64,000 nt of DNA from Alphaproteobacteria bacterium (GTDB taxonomy: Bacteria > Pseudomonadota > Alphaproteobacteria > UBA9219), in contig JAMFSS010000010.1 of NCBI GenBank assembly GCA_026225415.1, positions 1 through 64,000 of the forward strand, written 5' to 3'. Positions within the stretch are counted from its first letter, which is position 1. Every line of letters begins with the position of its first letter. A program made the position numbers and the translations under genes. The notes below the pieces were generated by a model, which was given only the letters and a program-made list of their open reading frames with translations, was not told where the DNA came from and searched no databases. Of the stretch, positions 1 through 10,216 are shown piece by piece.

Positions 1-2
1 AA

Positions 3-1322
3 TGGGATGCAGGCAACGGCGATTTTATCGATAAGCACGAAGCCTGCGCCATTTTATCGCCCTGCTCGCCCTTGGCCGTTACTTTGACGGCAGCCCCAAC
101 CAGCATAATAGCGGGCGGATCGACAACACTCAGCTGGACAGTCACCGGCAATATCGGCGCGACAACCTGTATGGGATCCAGCACCGACACGCCATCCACC
201 TGGTCGCAAACCTACAGCTATGCCAACGGCATTAGCCCGACGGGCACGGCGACAGTAACCCCCGCGCCGGGCGCAGGGACGAGCACAACCTATACCCTCA
301 GCTGCACCGACAGCATCCATACAGGTTCCGGCAATACCACCATTCATGTCGCCGCCGTGGCGGCAAACGCCAGCTGTTCTTATTCGTTAGGTGCAAGCTG
401 CACAGGGGGGACGCCCATTTCCACTGTAACTTCAAACTTTCAAATAGCGGGTAGTTACACACTTCCGACAGATAGTGCATCCGTGGTTGCAGCAAACGAG
501 GCATCCTCTGCTTATAGCCGTTCTGCATGCGTGGCCGCAGGAGGAAATTGCCAACAGATGAGTTCGGTATCAACCGGCACAAACTCAAGCGGCTACCCCA
601 CGACAGCGGAAACATTCACTTGCTACCAGAATGCGACGGGAACCACGGGGACCTATAGCGCCACAGGGACGGGTAATTTCCAATCCGCGTCGACCTGCCC
701 CGCCTATCCGGGCGTCTTTAATTACTGCGGTTTGGGTGCGACAAATTTAAGCCAGGGTTGTGCGGCAACCGCGGCGGCAAACGGTGCGCTCCCCCTTTCC
801 ATTGAAGGCGCAAATGGTTATGCAGCCAATGAAACGAATGTTCCTTGCGAATTTATCGGAAGTTATGGAAGCAGTGGCGCATTCAATGCCGGGGTTAATG
901 TAAATTACGGGGTTGTTTCCGGCACTTACTATTATCAATGCCTCGTCCCCACCGGAACATTCAGCTATTGCGGCAACATCCTCTTAACGACGACAGGCGC
1001 GACGGGTGCGGGAGCGACGTCAACGACGGTTGCCCTTGCGACAACGATGAATGGCTGTGCAAGCGCAGCAACCGCGATTTCTGTGCCATCCATCGGTTAT
1101 TCGCCCGCCAGCGCTACCGGCAGTAACAATATGGCTAACTATAGTTATAGTTACACGGGCATCTTTACCAATATAAGCGCCGGGCAAAGCGCAGCCAATT
1201 TCAATGCCGCCTGTGTAACGCCAGGGCAATATATGTATGCTTCTGATGCAAACGGGCCTGCGGCTAACGCTGCAAACGGAGGGACTACCTATTCTCTCTA
1301 TGATGTTTATAAATGCCAATAA
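3..1322 (+). CDS. Cys-rich, Ig-like surface protein, 3' part only
   Basis: The reading frame is open to the left edge of the window, with no stop before it, so this is the C-terminal 439 residues of a larger protein. The TTG at position 72 is an internal codon, not a credible start. The visible part begins with a stretch resembling a bacterial Ig-like domain (the segment LTAAPTSIIAGGSTTLSW followed by strands rich in Thr and Ser). It continues as Ser/Thr/Ala/Gly/Asn-rich sequence with cysteines spaced in a repeating way, in short motifs such as YYYQCL and FSYCG. Charged residues are rare, which is typical of exported surface proteins. No membrane anchor or sorting signal is seen at the C-terminus. 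Function is unknown; adhesin or pilus-tip type roles are guesses. Confidence 0.7.
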   Translation, partial: WDAGNGDFIDKHEACAILSPCSPLAVTLTAAPTSIIAGGSTTLSWTVTGNIGATTCMGSSTDTPSTWSQTYSYANGISPTGTATVTPAPGAGTSTTYTLSCTDSIHTGSGNTTIHVAAVAANASCSYSLGASCTGGTPISTVTSNFQIAGSYTLPTDSASVVAANEASSAYSRSACVAAGGNCQQMSSVSTGTNSSGYPTTAETFTCYQNATGTTGTYSATGTGNFQSASTCPAYPGVFNYCGLGATNLSQGCAATAAANGALPLSIEGANGYAANETNVPCEFIGSYGSSGAFNAGVNVNYGVVSGTYYYQCLVPTGTFSYCGNILLTTTGATGAGATSTTVALATTMNGCASAATAISVPSIGYSPASATGSNNMANYSYSYTGIFTNISAGQSAANFNAACVTPGQYMYASDANGPAANAANGGTTYSLYDVYKCQ

Positions 1323-1452
1323 CCAGACACTCTCTTTGCACCCAATCCCGGTGATAAGGATGCCCCGCGATAATCTCCGCGCGCGGTAAAGGCTTTATAG
1401 AAGAGGCTTATTTCCCCTTTGCCCCCGCGTTAACATTTGGTAGCTTGGCGGC

Positions 1453-2130
1453 ATGACAACAAACGCGCCCTTGCCCCCGCTGACGCTGCTGGAAGAATTC
1501 CTGCTTCTGTCACTGGATGACCAGTCGGGACAGCTGCACAAGCTGCCGCCCAGCGTTGTGGATTGCGCCAGCGCCGGCGCGTTGTTGATGGATCTGACAT
1601 TGCGCAACCGCATCGATAACGATTTGCGCGATATTTTCGTGACCGACGGCTCGCCGGTGGGCGATGATCTGCTCGACCCTATCCTGAGCCTGATGGCGAT
1701 GGCGCCGGTTTTAACGCCGCATCCGATAGGTTATTGGTTGCGCCATATATCCGACGAAGCCGAAGCTTTCCGCGAACGCGCCCTGCGCCGTCTGGAAACA
1801 CGCGGCATCATCAAACGCGAAAACCGCAAAATTTTATGGGTGTTCGGAACGCGCCGTTACCCGACCGTGAATGATCAGGAAATTCGCGAAGTCAAACGCC
1901 GCATCCTCGGCGTCGTATTGGGCAATGATATCCCTGCCCCGCATGATGTGATGCTGACCTGTTTGGCCGAGGCATGCGATCTGTTCCGCTTTATCCTTTC
2001 GCACGATGAAATTGAAAAAGCCAAAACGCGTATCGCCGAAGTCTCGCGCCTCGACCTTATCGGGCAGGCTGTCGCCAAGGGTGTTACCGAAATCGATCAG
2101 GCCATCGCGATGGCTTCGGGCTTTCGGTAA
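1453..2130 (+). CDS. GPP34 (GOLPH3/Vps74-like) family protein
   Basis: This 225-residue protein has the pattern of the GPP34 family: an N-terminal segment LTLLEEFLLLSLDDQSGQL, then AGALLMDLTLRNRID, then a central helix ending in RRLETRGIIKRE, and RYPTVND. In eukaryotes the family binds phosphatidylinositol 4-phosphate at the Golgi; the role of bacterial members is poorly known. There is no signal peptide or membrane segment, so it should be cytoplasmic or membrane-associated. It sits 8 bases before the secreted nuclease-domain gene on the same strand, which suggests co-transcription. The family call is from pattern recognition only. Confidence 0.75.
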   Translation: MTTNAPLPPLTLLEEFLLLSLDDQSGQLHKLPPSVVDCASAGALLMDLTLRNRIDNDLRDIFVTDGSPVGDDLLDPILSLMAMAPVLTPHPIGYWLRHISDEAEAFRERALRRLETRGIIKRENRKILWVFGTRRYPTVNDQEIREVKRRILGVVLGNDIPAPHDVMLTCLAEACDLFRFILSHDEIEKAKTRIAEVSRLDLIGQAVAKGVTEIDQAIAMASGFR

Positions 2131-2138
2131 CGCACATC

Positions 2139-3881
2139 ATGAAAAAAACGCTCTCCACCCTTTTGATTATTCTGTTGTGTGCGCCTTCTGCAATGGCGCA
2201 AGAAATGCCCGCGCCGCGCCGCATGCCACGCACACCCGTTAGTCGCGAACCATTGATGTCGCCCCATGATGTCGCCCCCGTATCGCATCAGGTGCAAGGC
2301 CAGGCGACGATTATGGACGGCGAAAAATTACGCATCGGCGAAAGCGATTTGCGTTTATTCGGTATTGTGCCGCCGCAACTGGGTGCCAGTTTCGGCCCCC
2401 AGGCGCGCAATGCTTTGGATATGCTGACCAGCAATCAAAACACCAGCTGTGACATTCGCGATCGCGACCGCGAAGGGCGCATGTTAGCCACCTGCCGCAA
2501 TAATGCGGGCAATGATCTGGCGCTTGAGCTTCTGAAGCGCGGTTTGGCCGTGACCGCACGCGGGTCGTTGGCCAACACCGAATTTGAACAGCCGTATGTT
2601 ACGGCGGAACGCGCCGCGCAAAATGCCCGCACCGGTTTATGGTCGGTTGCACCGCCAACACCTGCGCCCGCTTCGGCTTACACGGCACCGCCTGCCCCCA
2701 CACCTGTTGTTGTCGCAGCACCCGCTGTTGCCGCAGCACCTGTGATCGCGGCGGTGCCGGTGGCACCCGCAGCCGTTGCAACGATTGTGTCGACGCCGCC
2801 GGCTGTGGCCGCGACGGTTGCCGTCAAGCAACCAGCTGAAATCAAACAGGCTGACAAAACCACCGCCTTTGAAACGCCCAAGCAAGAACAGGCGCACAAG
2901 GATGAAGCATGGAACCCATCGTCAAGCGTCGGGTTTTTTGAACGCTATCAAATCCTGATCGCCTGCGGTTTGATGTTGGCCACAACGCTCAGCATCATCA
3001 CCGCCTTGTGGGCGCAAAAACGCCGCGACCGGATGGATGAAATGAAATCCGTTGCGGCAGCCTTGCGCGGCGAATTGATGGCGGCGCGCAGCGTGTGTAT
3101 CGGCCGCGCCAAAAGCATCATCACGGATGATGACGACCATAACGCGTTTTGGCCTCGCATCCGTTCGACTTTGTATCAGGCATCGGTCACGCGGTTGGGG
3201 ATTCTGGGTGCAGATCTGGCGCGGCATATCGCGTCGATCTATGGGCAATCAAGCGATTACGCCGCGCTGTACAGCCCCACCACCGGCACACAGGACGCGC
3301 CGAAAAAACATGCGTTAGAGACATTGGCCAAACATATCGATACCATCTTGCCCATCCTTGCGCATATTGAACGAACCGGCAGTTTGCCGCGCAAAACTAC
3401 CGTTGCTGTGCCAGCACCCTTCGCGCCCACCTATCGCGATGCGCCGCGCGTGCCTACCGTTACGCCCGCGCCGCTTCCTGTGCCTGCATCGGAACCAGTG
3501 ACGGCGGAAACGGCGGCGCCGCAAACAACAATCGCCGAAGCGCAGAAGCCCCGGCCAAAAAAACCCTCAGCGTTCCCGTTCAGAACACTTCCTGCCGACA
3601 TCATTCAGGAAATCACATCGCCGCCAGCCTCTTTGACGAGTGACAGCCCGCCGATCAACACCATCCGATCGGCACCGATTGCCCGCGCATCGGCCAGCCT
3701 GTGGGATAATTTGCGCAATCTGTTTCAAACGGGTCATGCGGCGGCGCCCATCGACACCACACCGATGCCGGTGGATGAGTACAGCGAATATGCGGCGATG
3801 ATCGAAGCCGACATGGCGCATTACCAATATGGCGAAACAATCGAAAGTTTCGATATCAACCCGCATAAAAAGCGAGGGTAA
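2139..3881 (+). CDS. Secreted SNase-like (thermonuclease) domain protein, probably inactive
   Basis: Residues 1-20 form a signal peptide ending AMA. Residues about 52-170 match the staphylococcal-nuclease fold: LRLFGIVPPQ, DREGR and a C-terminal block ending GLWS. The family's catalytic arginines correspond to R72 and R114 and are kept. The catalytic glutamate position (E43 in Staphylococcus nuclease) is Q80, and the calcium-binding aspartate position (D40) is V77, so nuclease activity is doubtful. A Pro/Ala/Val-rich linker follows, then one membrane segment at about residues 269-290 (ILIACGLMLATTLSIITALW), then a long cytoplasmic or low-complexity tail. The protein is far longer than plain SNase enzymes (about 150-200 residues). 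It is probably co-transcribed with the GPP34 gene. Confidence 0.7.
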   Translation: MKKTLSTLLIILLCAPSAMAQEMPAPRRMPRTPVSREPLMSPHDVAPVSHQVQGQATIMDGEKLRIGESDLRLFGIVPPQLGASFGPQARNALDMLTSNQNTSCDIRDRDREGRMLATCRNNAGNDLALELLKRGLAVTARGSLANTEFEQPYVTAERAAQNARTGLWSVAPPTPAPASAYTAPPAPTPVVVAAPAVAAAPVIAAVPVAPAAVATIVSTPPAVAATVAVKQPAEIKQADKTTAFETPKQEQAHKDEAWNPSSSVGFFERYQILIACGLMLATTLSIITALWAQKRRDRMDEMKSVAAALRGELMAARSVCIGRAKSIITDDDDHNAFWPRIRSTLYQASVTRLGILGADLARHIASIYGQSSDYAALYSPTTGTQDAPKKHALETLAKHIDTILPILAHIERTGSLPRKTTVAVPAPFAPTYRDAPRVPTVTPAPLPVPASEPVTAETAAPQTTIAEAQKPRPKKPSAFPFRTLPADIIQEITSPPASLTSDSPPINTIRSAPIARASASLWDNLRNLFQTGHAAAPIDTTPMPVDEYSEYAAMIEADMAHYQYGETIESFDINPHKKRG

Positions 3882-3895
3882 GGGCAGAAAGAGAG

Positions 3896-3950
3896 GAGAG
3901 AGAAAGAACGAGAGAAAAACCAGAGGGATTTCTCTCGTTCTTTCTCTCTC
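3896..3950. terminator. GA/CT-rich perfect hairpin between convergent genes
   Basis: The bases 3896-3917 are a perfect inverted repeat of 3929-3950: a 22-base-pair stem with an 11-base loop. One arm is almost all purine (GAGAGAGAAAGAACGAG...), the other all pyrimidine except one G. It lies between the convergent ends of the SNase-domain gene and atpA, so a bidirectional terminator or RNA 3'-end protector is likely. A clear U-tract is missing on either side. Similar GA/CT elements occur at about 25,962 and 54,932. Confidence 0.55.
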
Positions 3951-3972
3951 TGTCTCTATCTATCTCGAAAAC

Positions 3973-5501
<1,529 letters not shown>

Positions 5502-5502
<1 letters not shown>

Positions 5503-6095
5503 TAAGCAGCTCCCTTTAAAGTACGTTCAAGTTGGTCGAGCTTGGTTTTCACCGAAGCATCGATAAATTGTGATCCCATTTTGACGGTCAAACCGCCGAT
5601 AAGCGTGGCGTCTTCGACAATCGTCAGATTGACCTTGCCGCCGGTGACTTGTTGCAGCGACGATGCCAGCGCGTCTTTTTGCGCAGACGTCAAAGTATGC
5701 GCGGTGCGCACATCGGCTTGCGACTCGCCGCGGCGCGTGGCGACCAGCGCCAGAAAACCTTCGACAATGGCGGGCAGTAAAAACAAACGGCGGTTTTGCG
5801 CCACGACTGACAGAAAATTACCCGTCAGCGTACTGATGCCTGTTTGTTTAACAACTTCTGCGGCGGCTTTTTGCAATTGGCTGTTATCCAAGCGGGGATC
5901 GGTTCCCACAAAACGCCATTCGGCGCTTTCGTCCCACAAACGGCGCAGGCCACGGATATCCAACACAACAGCATCCACGCTCTTGGCCTGTTCCGCCAGA
6001 TCATACAAAGCGCCGACATAGCGGCGGGCAAGAATCGCCTGTTCGCCCGCAAGCGGGATAGAAACAGGGGGAATGTGGTTATTTGCAGCAGTCAC
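5502..6095 (-). CDS. atpH: F1Fo ATP synthase subunit delta
   Basis: AtpH (delta, the OSCP equivalent) joins the F1 head to the peripheral stalk. The 197-residue length and the N-terminal pattern [15 protein letters not shown], with the C-terminal block [22 protein letters not shown], are typical. The start is a GTG at 6095. It is the first gene of a two-gene atpHA unit; the upstream 187 bases to the divergent gene at 6283 must hold the promoter. Confidence 0.95.
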
Positions 6096-6282
6096 GTGGG
6101 AAAAACCGTAAAATTTAAGATGTTCTAATTCCGCGCATCAAATAGCAAAGCCTTCCCTTCTATGCAACTAGACTTTCTTAAGTATTTAATAGGATATCCC
6201 GCCTAAAGTAACAAACTCACTTGTCGGACAGGAATCAACCGTCTATAGGCATGACAATACCCCTTACTTATAAGGATTACCG

Positions 6283-6957
6283 ATGATCGACCTGAAATTC
6301 CAAACCCTCGATGCCACTGCGACATCCAAGCTTTTGGCCGATGTTGCCGGCGATATTGCGCCCGTGAAATTGCCCGAAGGCAAAACCATTGTCCAAAGCG
6401 CCGATCTGGAATTTTATAATGATTACAAGCTTTATACCCTTTCGGACACATCGCTGCCCGCGCCCAACACCCGTTATATGCTGTACAAGCCGGGTGATGT
6501 CAGCCTGATGAATTGGACCAATGAGCCGCTTTACGCCGTTAACGAACGCGCCCCGATCAAGGTCGACCGCAAGACCTGCATCCCCTATGCGCGCTTCTTC
6601 TTCCATTTCGTGCGTGGCCAGTTGGGTCGCTTTATCATCGTTGAGAGACCGGATGAAGTTACATGGCTACCTAATGCAAATGACAAGGAAAAAGCCGAAG
6701 TCAACGCGCTGCTCACCCCCGTTACTTACAAGGGTATTGGCCGCGATAATCTGATCACTTTGTCGGCCACGGTCGTGTTCAAGAACGCCTTGTTCAAGAC
6801 CGATATCAAGATCGCCCCATTTGAAATGGATGTGTTCGACCCCGAAGTGGGCGCGCCCGAACATTTCACCATCGGCCAGATGAAATTGACCAACGAAGAT
6901 TTGCTGTTGGAAGATTTGAACGTGCCGGTTGACCCGCCCCCCGGCGAATTCGGCTGA
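6283..6957 (+). CDS. Conserved-looking protein of unknown function
   Basis: This 224-residue protein is not recognised. It has no signal peptide or membrane segment and a normal, balanced composition. Its C-terminus is acidic (LTNEDLLLEDLNVPVDPPP). Codon use is like that of the neighbouring housekeeping genes, so it is likely to be translated. The ATG follows TTATAAGGATTACCG, giving an AAGGA ribosome-binding site. The stop lies 4 bases before the GTG of the methyltransferase gene, so the two are probably co-transcribed. Confidence 0.75.
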   Translation: MIDLKFQTLDATATSKLLADVAGDIAPVKLPEGKTIVQSADLEFYNDYKLYTLSDTSLPAPNTRYMLYKPGDVSLMNWTNEPLYAVNERAPIKVDRKTCIPYARFFFHFVRGQLGRFIIVERPDEVTWLPNANDKEKAEVNALLTPVTYKGIGRDNLITLSATVVFKNALFKTDIKIAPFEMDVFDPEVGAPEHFTIGQMKLTNEDLLLEDLNVPVDPPPGEFG

Positions 6958-6961
6958 TCAA

Positions 6962-8242
6962 GTGACACCGGCCGCACGCGTTCAGGCCACGCTTGAGCTT
7001 CTCCAACAAATCCATGACACACCGCGCCCTGCGGATACCCTGACGGGGACCTATTTCCGGGCCCGGCGTTTTATCGGCAGCAAAGACCGAGCCGCGCTTT
7101 CCACGCGGCTATACGCCGTGTTGCGGCATCAGGCGCGGCTGGATTGGTGGTTGGAAAAATATGGTGTCAATGTTTCCCCCCGCGCGCGCCTTCTGGCGTG
7201 GTTGTCGTTGGGTGAAAGCCTTTCGACCAAAGCGATTGATGAAATTTGCAGTGGCGGCAAATTTGCGCCAGCGCCTTTGGCAGATGATGAACGCGGTTTA
7301 TTGAAAAAAACGGCGGGCAGCGGCATTGAACATCCCGAAATGCCGGAAGATATTGCGGCGGAATGTCCGCCGCATCTTTATGACATTCTAAAACAAAGAT
7401 TTGGCAAAAATTTCAACCGCGAAATGGCCGCGATGTTGACGCAAGCGCCGATGGATTTACGCGTGAATATTTTGAAATCCACCCGCGAAGAAATTCTCAA
7501 AATTCTGGAGGAGACAGGCATCAAAGCCGTCGCATGCCCCCTTTCCCCCTGGGGCATAAGGGTTTTTGAACGGCCTTCGCTTGCCAACCTGTCCATATTG
7601 CAAGACGGTTTGGTCGATATTCAAGATGAGGGATCGCAGCTGGTCGCGCTCGCCACCGACGCCAAACCGGGCGAGCGCGTGGTTGATTTTTGCGCGGGCG
7701 CGGGCGGCAAGACTTTGGCGTTGGGCGCGATGATGGGCAACAAAGGCCGCATAACAGCATGCGATGTGATGGAACGTCGGTTGAAAGCCAGCACCGAACG
7801 TTTTCGCCGCGCGGGGCTGCATAATATCGAAACACATCCTTTGACCAGCGAACGCGATCCATGGGTAAAGAAACACAAAGGCATGTTCGACCGCGTGTTG
7901 GTCGATGCGCCATGCAGCGGCACCGGCACATGGCGGCGCAACCCCGATACAAGATGGCGCAATCTGGGACCCGATCTGGAAACATTATTGAAATTACAAA
8001 CCGACATTCTCGACAGCGCGGCGCGATTGGTGAAAGCGGGCGGCCGTTTGATTTATGCGACCTGTTCTTTGTTGCCACAGGAAAACGAAAAACAGATTGA
8101 ACATTTTCTGTCATCACATCCTGACTTCGCGCTTATGCCTTGCGGATTAAAAGGCGCGGATTATTTATCGTTAACCCCTGCACAGCATGAGACGGATGGT
8201 TTTTTCACAGCGGTACTTGTGAAAGAGAAAAAGCCGGAATAG
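6962..8242 (+). CDS. RsmB/NOP2-type RNA cytosine-5 methyltransferase
   Basis: This protein should transfer a methyl group from S-adenosylmethionine to carbon 5 of a cytosine in RNA, probably 16S rRNA. The N-terminal third resembles the NusB-like/RsmB N-terminal region (RRFIGSKDRAALSTRLYAVL). The catalytic domain has the SAM-binding motif VDFCAGAGGKTL, the cysteine motif DAPCSGTGTWRRNP and the catalytic TCSLLPQENE. A GTG at 6962 gives 426 residues without overlap; a TTG at 6929 would overlap the preceding gene by 29 bases. Its stop abuts the convergent GIY-YIG gene stop (TAGCTA). Whether it is RsmB itself or a paralogue cannot be decided here. Confidence 0.88.
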   Translation: MTPAARVQATLELLQQIHDTPRPADTLTGTYFRARRFIGSKDRAALSTRLYAVLRHQARLDWWLEKYGVNVSPRARLLAWLSLGESLSTKAIDEICSGGKFAPAPLADDERGLLKKTAGSGIEHPEMPEDIAAECPPHLYDILKQRFGKNFNREMAAMLTQAPMDLRVNILKSTREEILKILEETGIKAVACPLSPWGIRVFERPSLANLSILQDGLVDIQDEGSQLVALATDAKPGERVVDFCAGAGGKTLALGAMMGNKGRITACDVMERRLKASTERFRRAGLHNIETHPLTSERDPWVKKHKGMFDRVLVDAPCSGTGTWRRNPDTRWRNLGPDLETLLKLQTDILDSAARLVKAGGRLIYATCSLLPQENEKQIEHFLSSHPDFALMPCGLKGADYLSLTPAQHETDGFFTAVLVKEKKPE

Positions 8243-8614
8243 CTATTCATCCTTGTGACTGATGGCATGATGTTTGGGACAAAGAGAACCTATTGCATAA
8301 CATTCCAACAAGCCTCGCATTCTCTTCTCAACTTCAATATATTTGAATGTATATTTTCCTCTTAAATTGACACCCTTTTTCATAAGAGGCTTATAGTTTC
8401 TCACAAAAGAAGATTTTCCGTGAAGATGGTTTTGAAGACGCTTTTCTAGGCATTTTGATGTCCCCACATGAACAACTCGTTTTTCGTCATCTTCAATAAC
8501 GTAAACACCTGCATTCTTAGAAGCCTGCAATTGACTTCCTTTGAGTGGAAATACACGCTCTTCCTGATTTGTGAGTTTACCAAATAACTTTGCAATATCT
8601 TTTTGTTCTTTCAT
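8243..8614 (-). CDS. GIY-YIG nuclease-like domain protein, AT-rich
   Basis: The 123-residue protein has the pattern of a GIY-YIG domain: GVYVIEDD for the GIY strand, VVHVGTS for the YIG strand, then a conserved-type arginine and histidine in LEKRLQNHLHG and a glutamate in LLECYAIG. The second signature is HVG rather than YVG. I chose the ATG at 8614 because GGAGG (8620-8624) lies 5 bases upstream; a GTG at 8635 overlapping the ald stop is the alternative. The gene is clearly more AT-rich than its neighbours, which suggests recent acquisition. It may be a small nuclease of mobile origin or a repair-type protein. Confidence 0.7.
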   Translation of the reverse strand: MKEQKDIAKLFGKLTNQEERVFPLKGSQLQASKNAGVYVIEDDEKRVVHVGTSKCLEKRLQNHLHGKSSFVRNYKPLMKKGVNLRGKYTFKYIEVEKRMRGLLECYAIGSLCPKHHAISHKDE

Positions 8615-8631
8615 TGCCGCCTCCATATCAA

Positions 8632-9747
8632 TCACTTCAATAATGCTGCGGATTCTACAAACTCTTTCCCCAAAGCTGCCGCCACCGACGCATGAGTAAT
8701 TTTGCCATTCGCAACATTCAACCCGTTGCGGAAATGGACATCATCGGCCAAAGCCTTTTTCCATCCTTTATTCGCCAGCGCCAACGCATAAGGTAGCGTC
8801 GCGTTGTTCAATGCAAAAGTCGAAGTCCGCGCCACGGCACCCGGCATATTGGCGACGCAATAATGCACAATGCCATCGACCACAAAAACCGGATCGCTGT
8901 GCGTAGTTGGGTGGGCACCTTCCACACAACCGCCCTGGTCAATCGCCACATCGACAATCACCGCGCCTTTTTTCATGCGCGATATCATGGTGCGCGTCAC
9001 CAATTTGGGCGCGGCGGCACCCGCGACCAACACAGCGCCGATAACCAGATCGGCATCCAGCACCGCAGTTTCAATCGCGCGCGCCGTGGCATAGATTGTT
9101 TTAACGCGCCCACCAAATTGGTCATCGAGCCCGGCCAAACGCGGCAAGGATTTATCGAGAATGGTGACATCCGCGCCCATGCCCACCGCAATCACGGCTG
9201 CGTTCGCGCCCACCACACCACCACCAATAATCGCCACTTTACCATTGGCAACACCCGGCACGCCGCCCAGTAAAACGCCGCGTCCCCCATGAATTTTTTC
9301 CAAATAATGCGCACCCGCCTGCACTGCCATGCGGCCCGCGACTTCGGACATGGGGGTCAACAACGGCAAACGCCCCATGGCATCGGTCACGGTTTCATAG
9401 GCAATCGCGATGCAACCCGATTTTATCAAAGCTTCGGCCTGTTTGGGGTCAGGCGCCAGATGCAAATAGGTGAACAGGATTTGCCCATCGCGCAACATCG
9501 CACATTCCGGCAATTGCGGTTCTTTGACTTTCACAATCATATCGGCGGTGGCGAAAACCGTTGCGGCATCGGGGACGATTTCGGCACCCGCCTTGATATA
9601 ATCGACATCTTCTATACCCGCCCCTGTGCCGGCACCGCTTTGCACCGTGACTTTGTGTCCCGCCACAACCAGCTCGTGTGCCGAATCGGCCGTCAGGCCG
9701 ACGCGGTATTCATGAGTCTTAATTTCCTTGGGCACGCCGATATGCAT
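8632..9747 (-). CDS. ald: Alanine dehydrogenase
   Basis: The enzyme interconverts L-alanine and pyruvate plus ammonia with NAD. It is 371 residues, the usual size. The N-terminus [19 protein letters not shown], the substrate-binding VKVKEP and LHLAPD segments (conserved Lys and His), and the NAD-binding loop [12 protein letters not shown] are all present. It is transcribed with the small GIY-YIG gene behind it. Nothing in the upstream 130 bases clearly shows a regulator site. Confidence 0.95.
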   Translation of the reverse strand: MHIGVPKEIKTHEYRVGLTADSAHELVVAGHKVTVQSGAGTGAGIEDVDYIKAGAEIVPDAATVFATADMIVKVKEPQLPECAMLRDGQILFTYLHLAPDPKQAEALIKSGCIAIAYETVTDAMGRLPLLTPMSEVAGRMAVQAGAHYLEKIHGGRGVLLGGVPGVANGKVAIIGGGVVGANAAVIAVGMGADVTILDKSLPRLAGLDDQFGGRVKTIYATARAIETAVLDADLVIGAVLVAGAAAPKLVTRTMISRMKKGAVIVDVAIDQGGCVEGAHPTTHSDPVFVVDGIVHYCVANMPGAVARTSTFALNNATLPYALALANKGWKKALADDVHFRNGLNVANGKITHASVAAALGKEFVESAALLK

Positions 9748-9879
9748 AAAAACCCCATTTTTGGCTGATGGACAGAAATTTTAGGCCATTCCCCGCCCCT
9801 CGATATTAAGAATTGCTTATCGAATTTGTGTTCAAATGAAATCTTAGGCGATTCATCCGGCCAGCGAAAGGTGATATCC

Positions 9880-10107
9880 ATGCAGCATCCCGACAAGCCC
9901 CTGTTCGCCCGCAAGACCCCATCGCTTAGCGAATTGGGCACCTATGGCATGGAAACCATCGCCTATATCAAACCCGTGACTGTTGACGGCCATCGTTACC
10001 ATTCCATTCACGCGGCAGACGGCACGCCACTAACGGTTATCGCCGAACGCGAATTGGCGGTTGCCACAGTACGTCAGCATGATCTTGAACCGAACAGCGT
10101 TCACTAA
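9880..10107 (+). CDS. DUF1150 family protein
   Basis: This 75-residue protein matches the alphaproteobacterial DUF1150 family: YIKPVTVDG, YHSIHAADGTPLTVIAERELAVATVRQHDLEP and a final VH. The ATG at 9880 is preceded by GAAAGG at a fitting distance; a further upstream ATG at 9826 lacks such a site. Members are often found near small heat-shock genes, but none is seen here. No function is assigned. Confidence 0.8.
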   Translation: MQHPDKPLFARKTPSLSELGTYGMETIAYIKPVTVDGHRYHSIHAADGTPLTVIAERELAVATVRQHDLEPNSVH

Positions 10108-10216
10108 CTAGATTATCTTTGCCCCATAAACGCCCTAATTGACTGGTGATATCGCCTGTCCGGTAATGTGGCCTTGTGATAGGCTTGCGAACCCTCCTCT
10201 GCGAATCATAGTCCCC

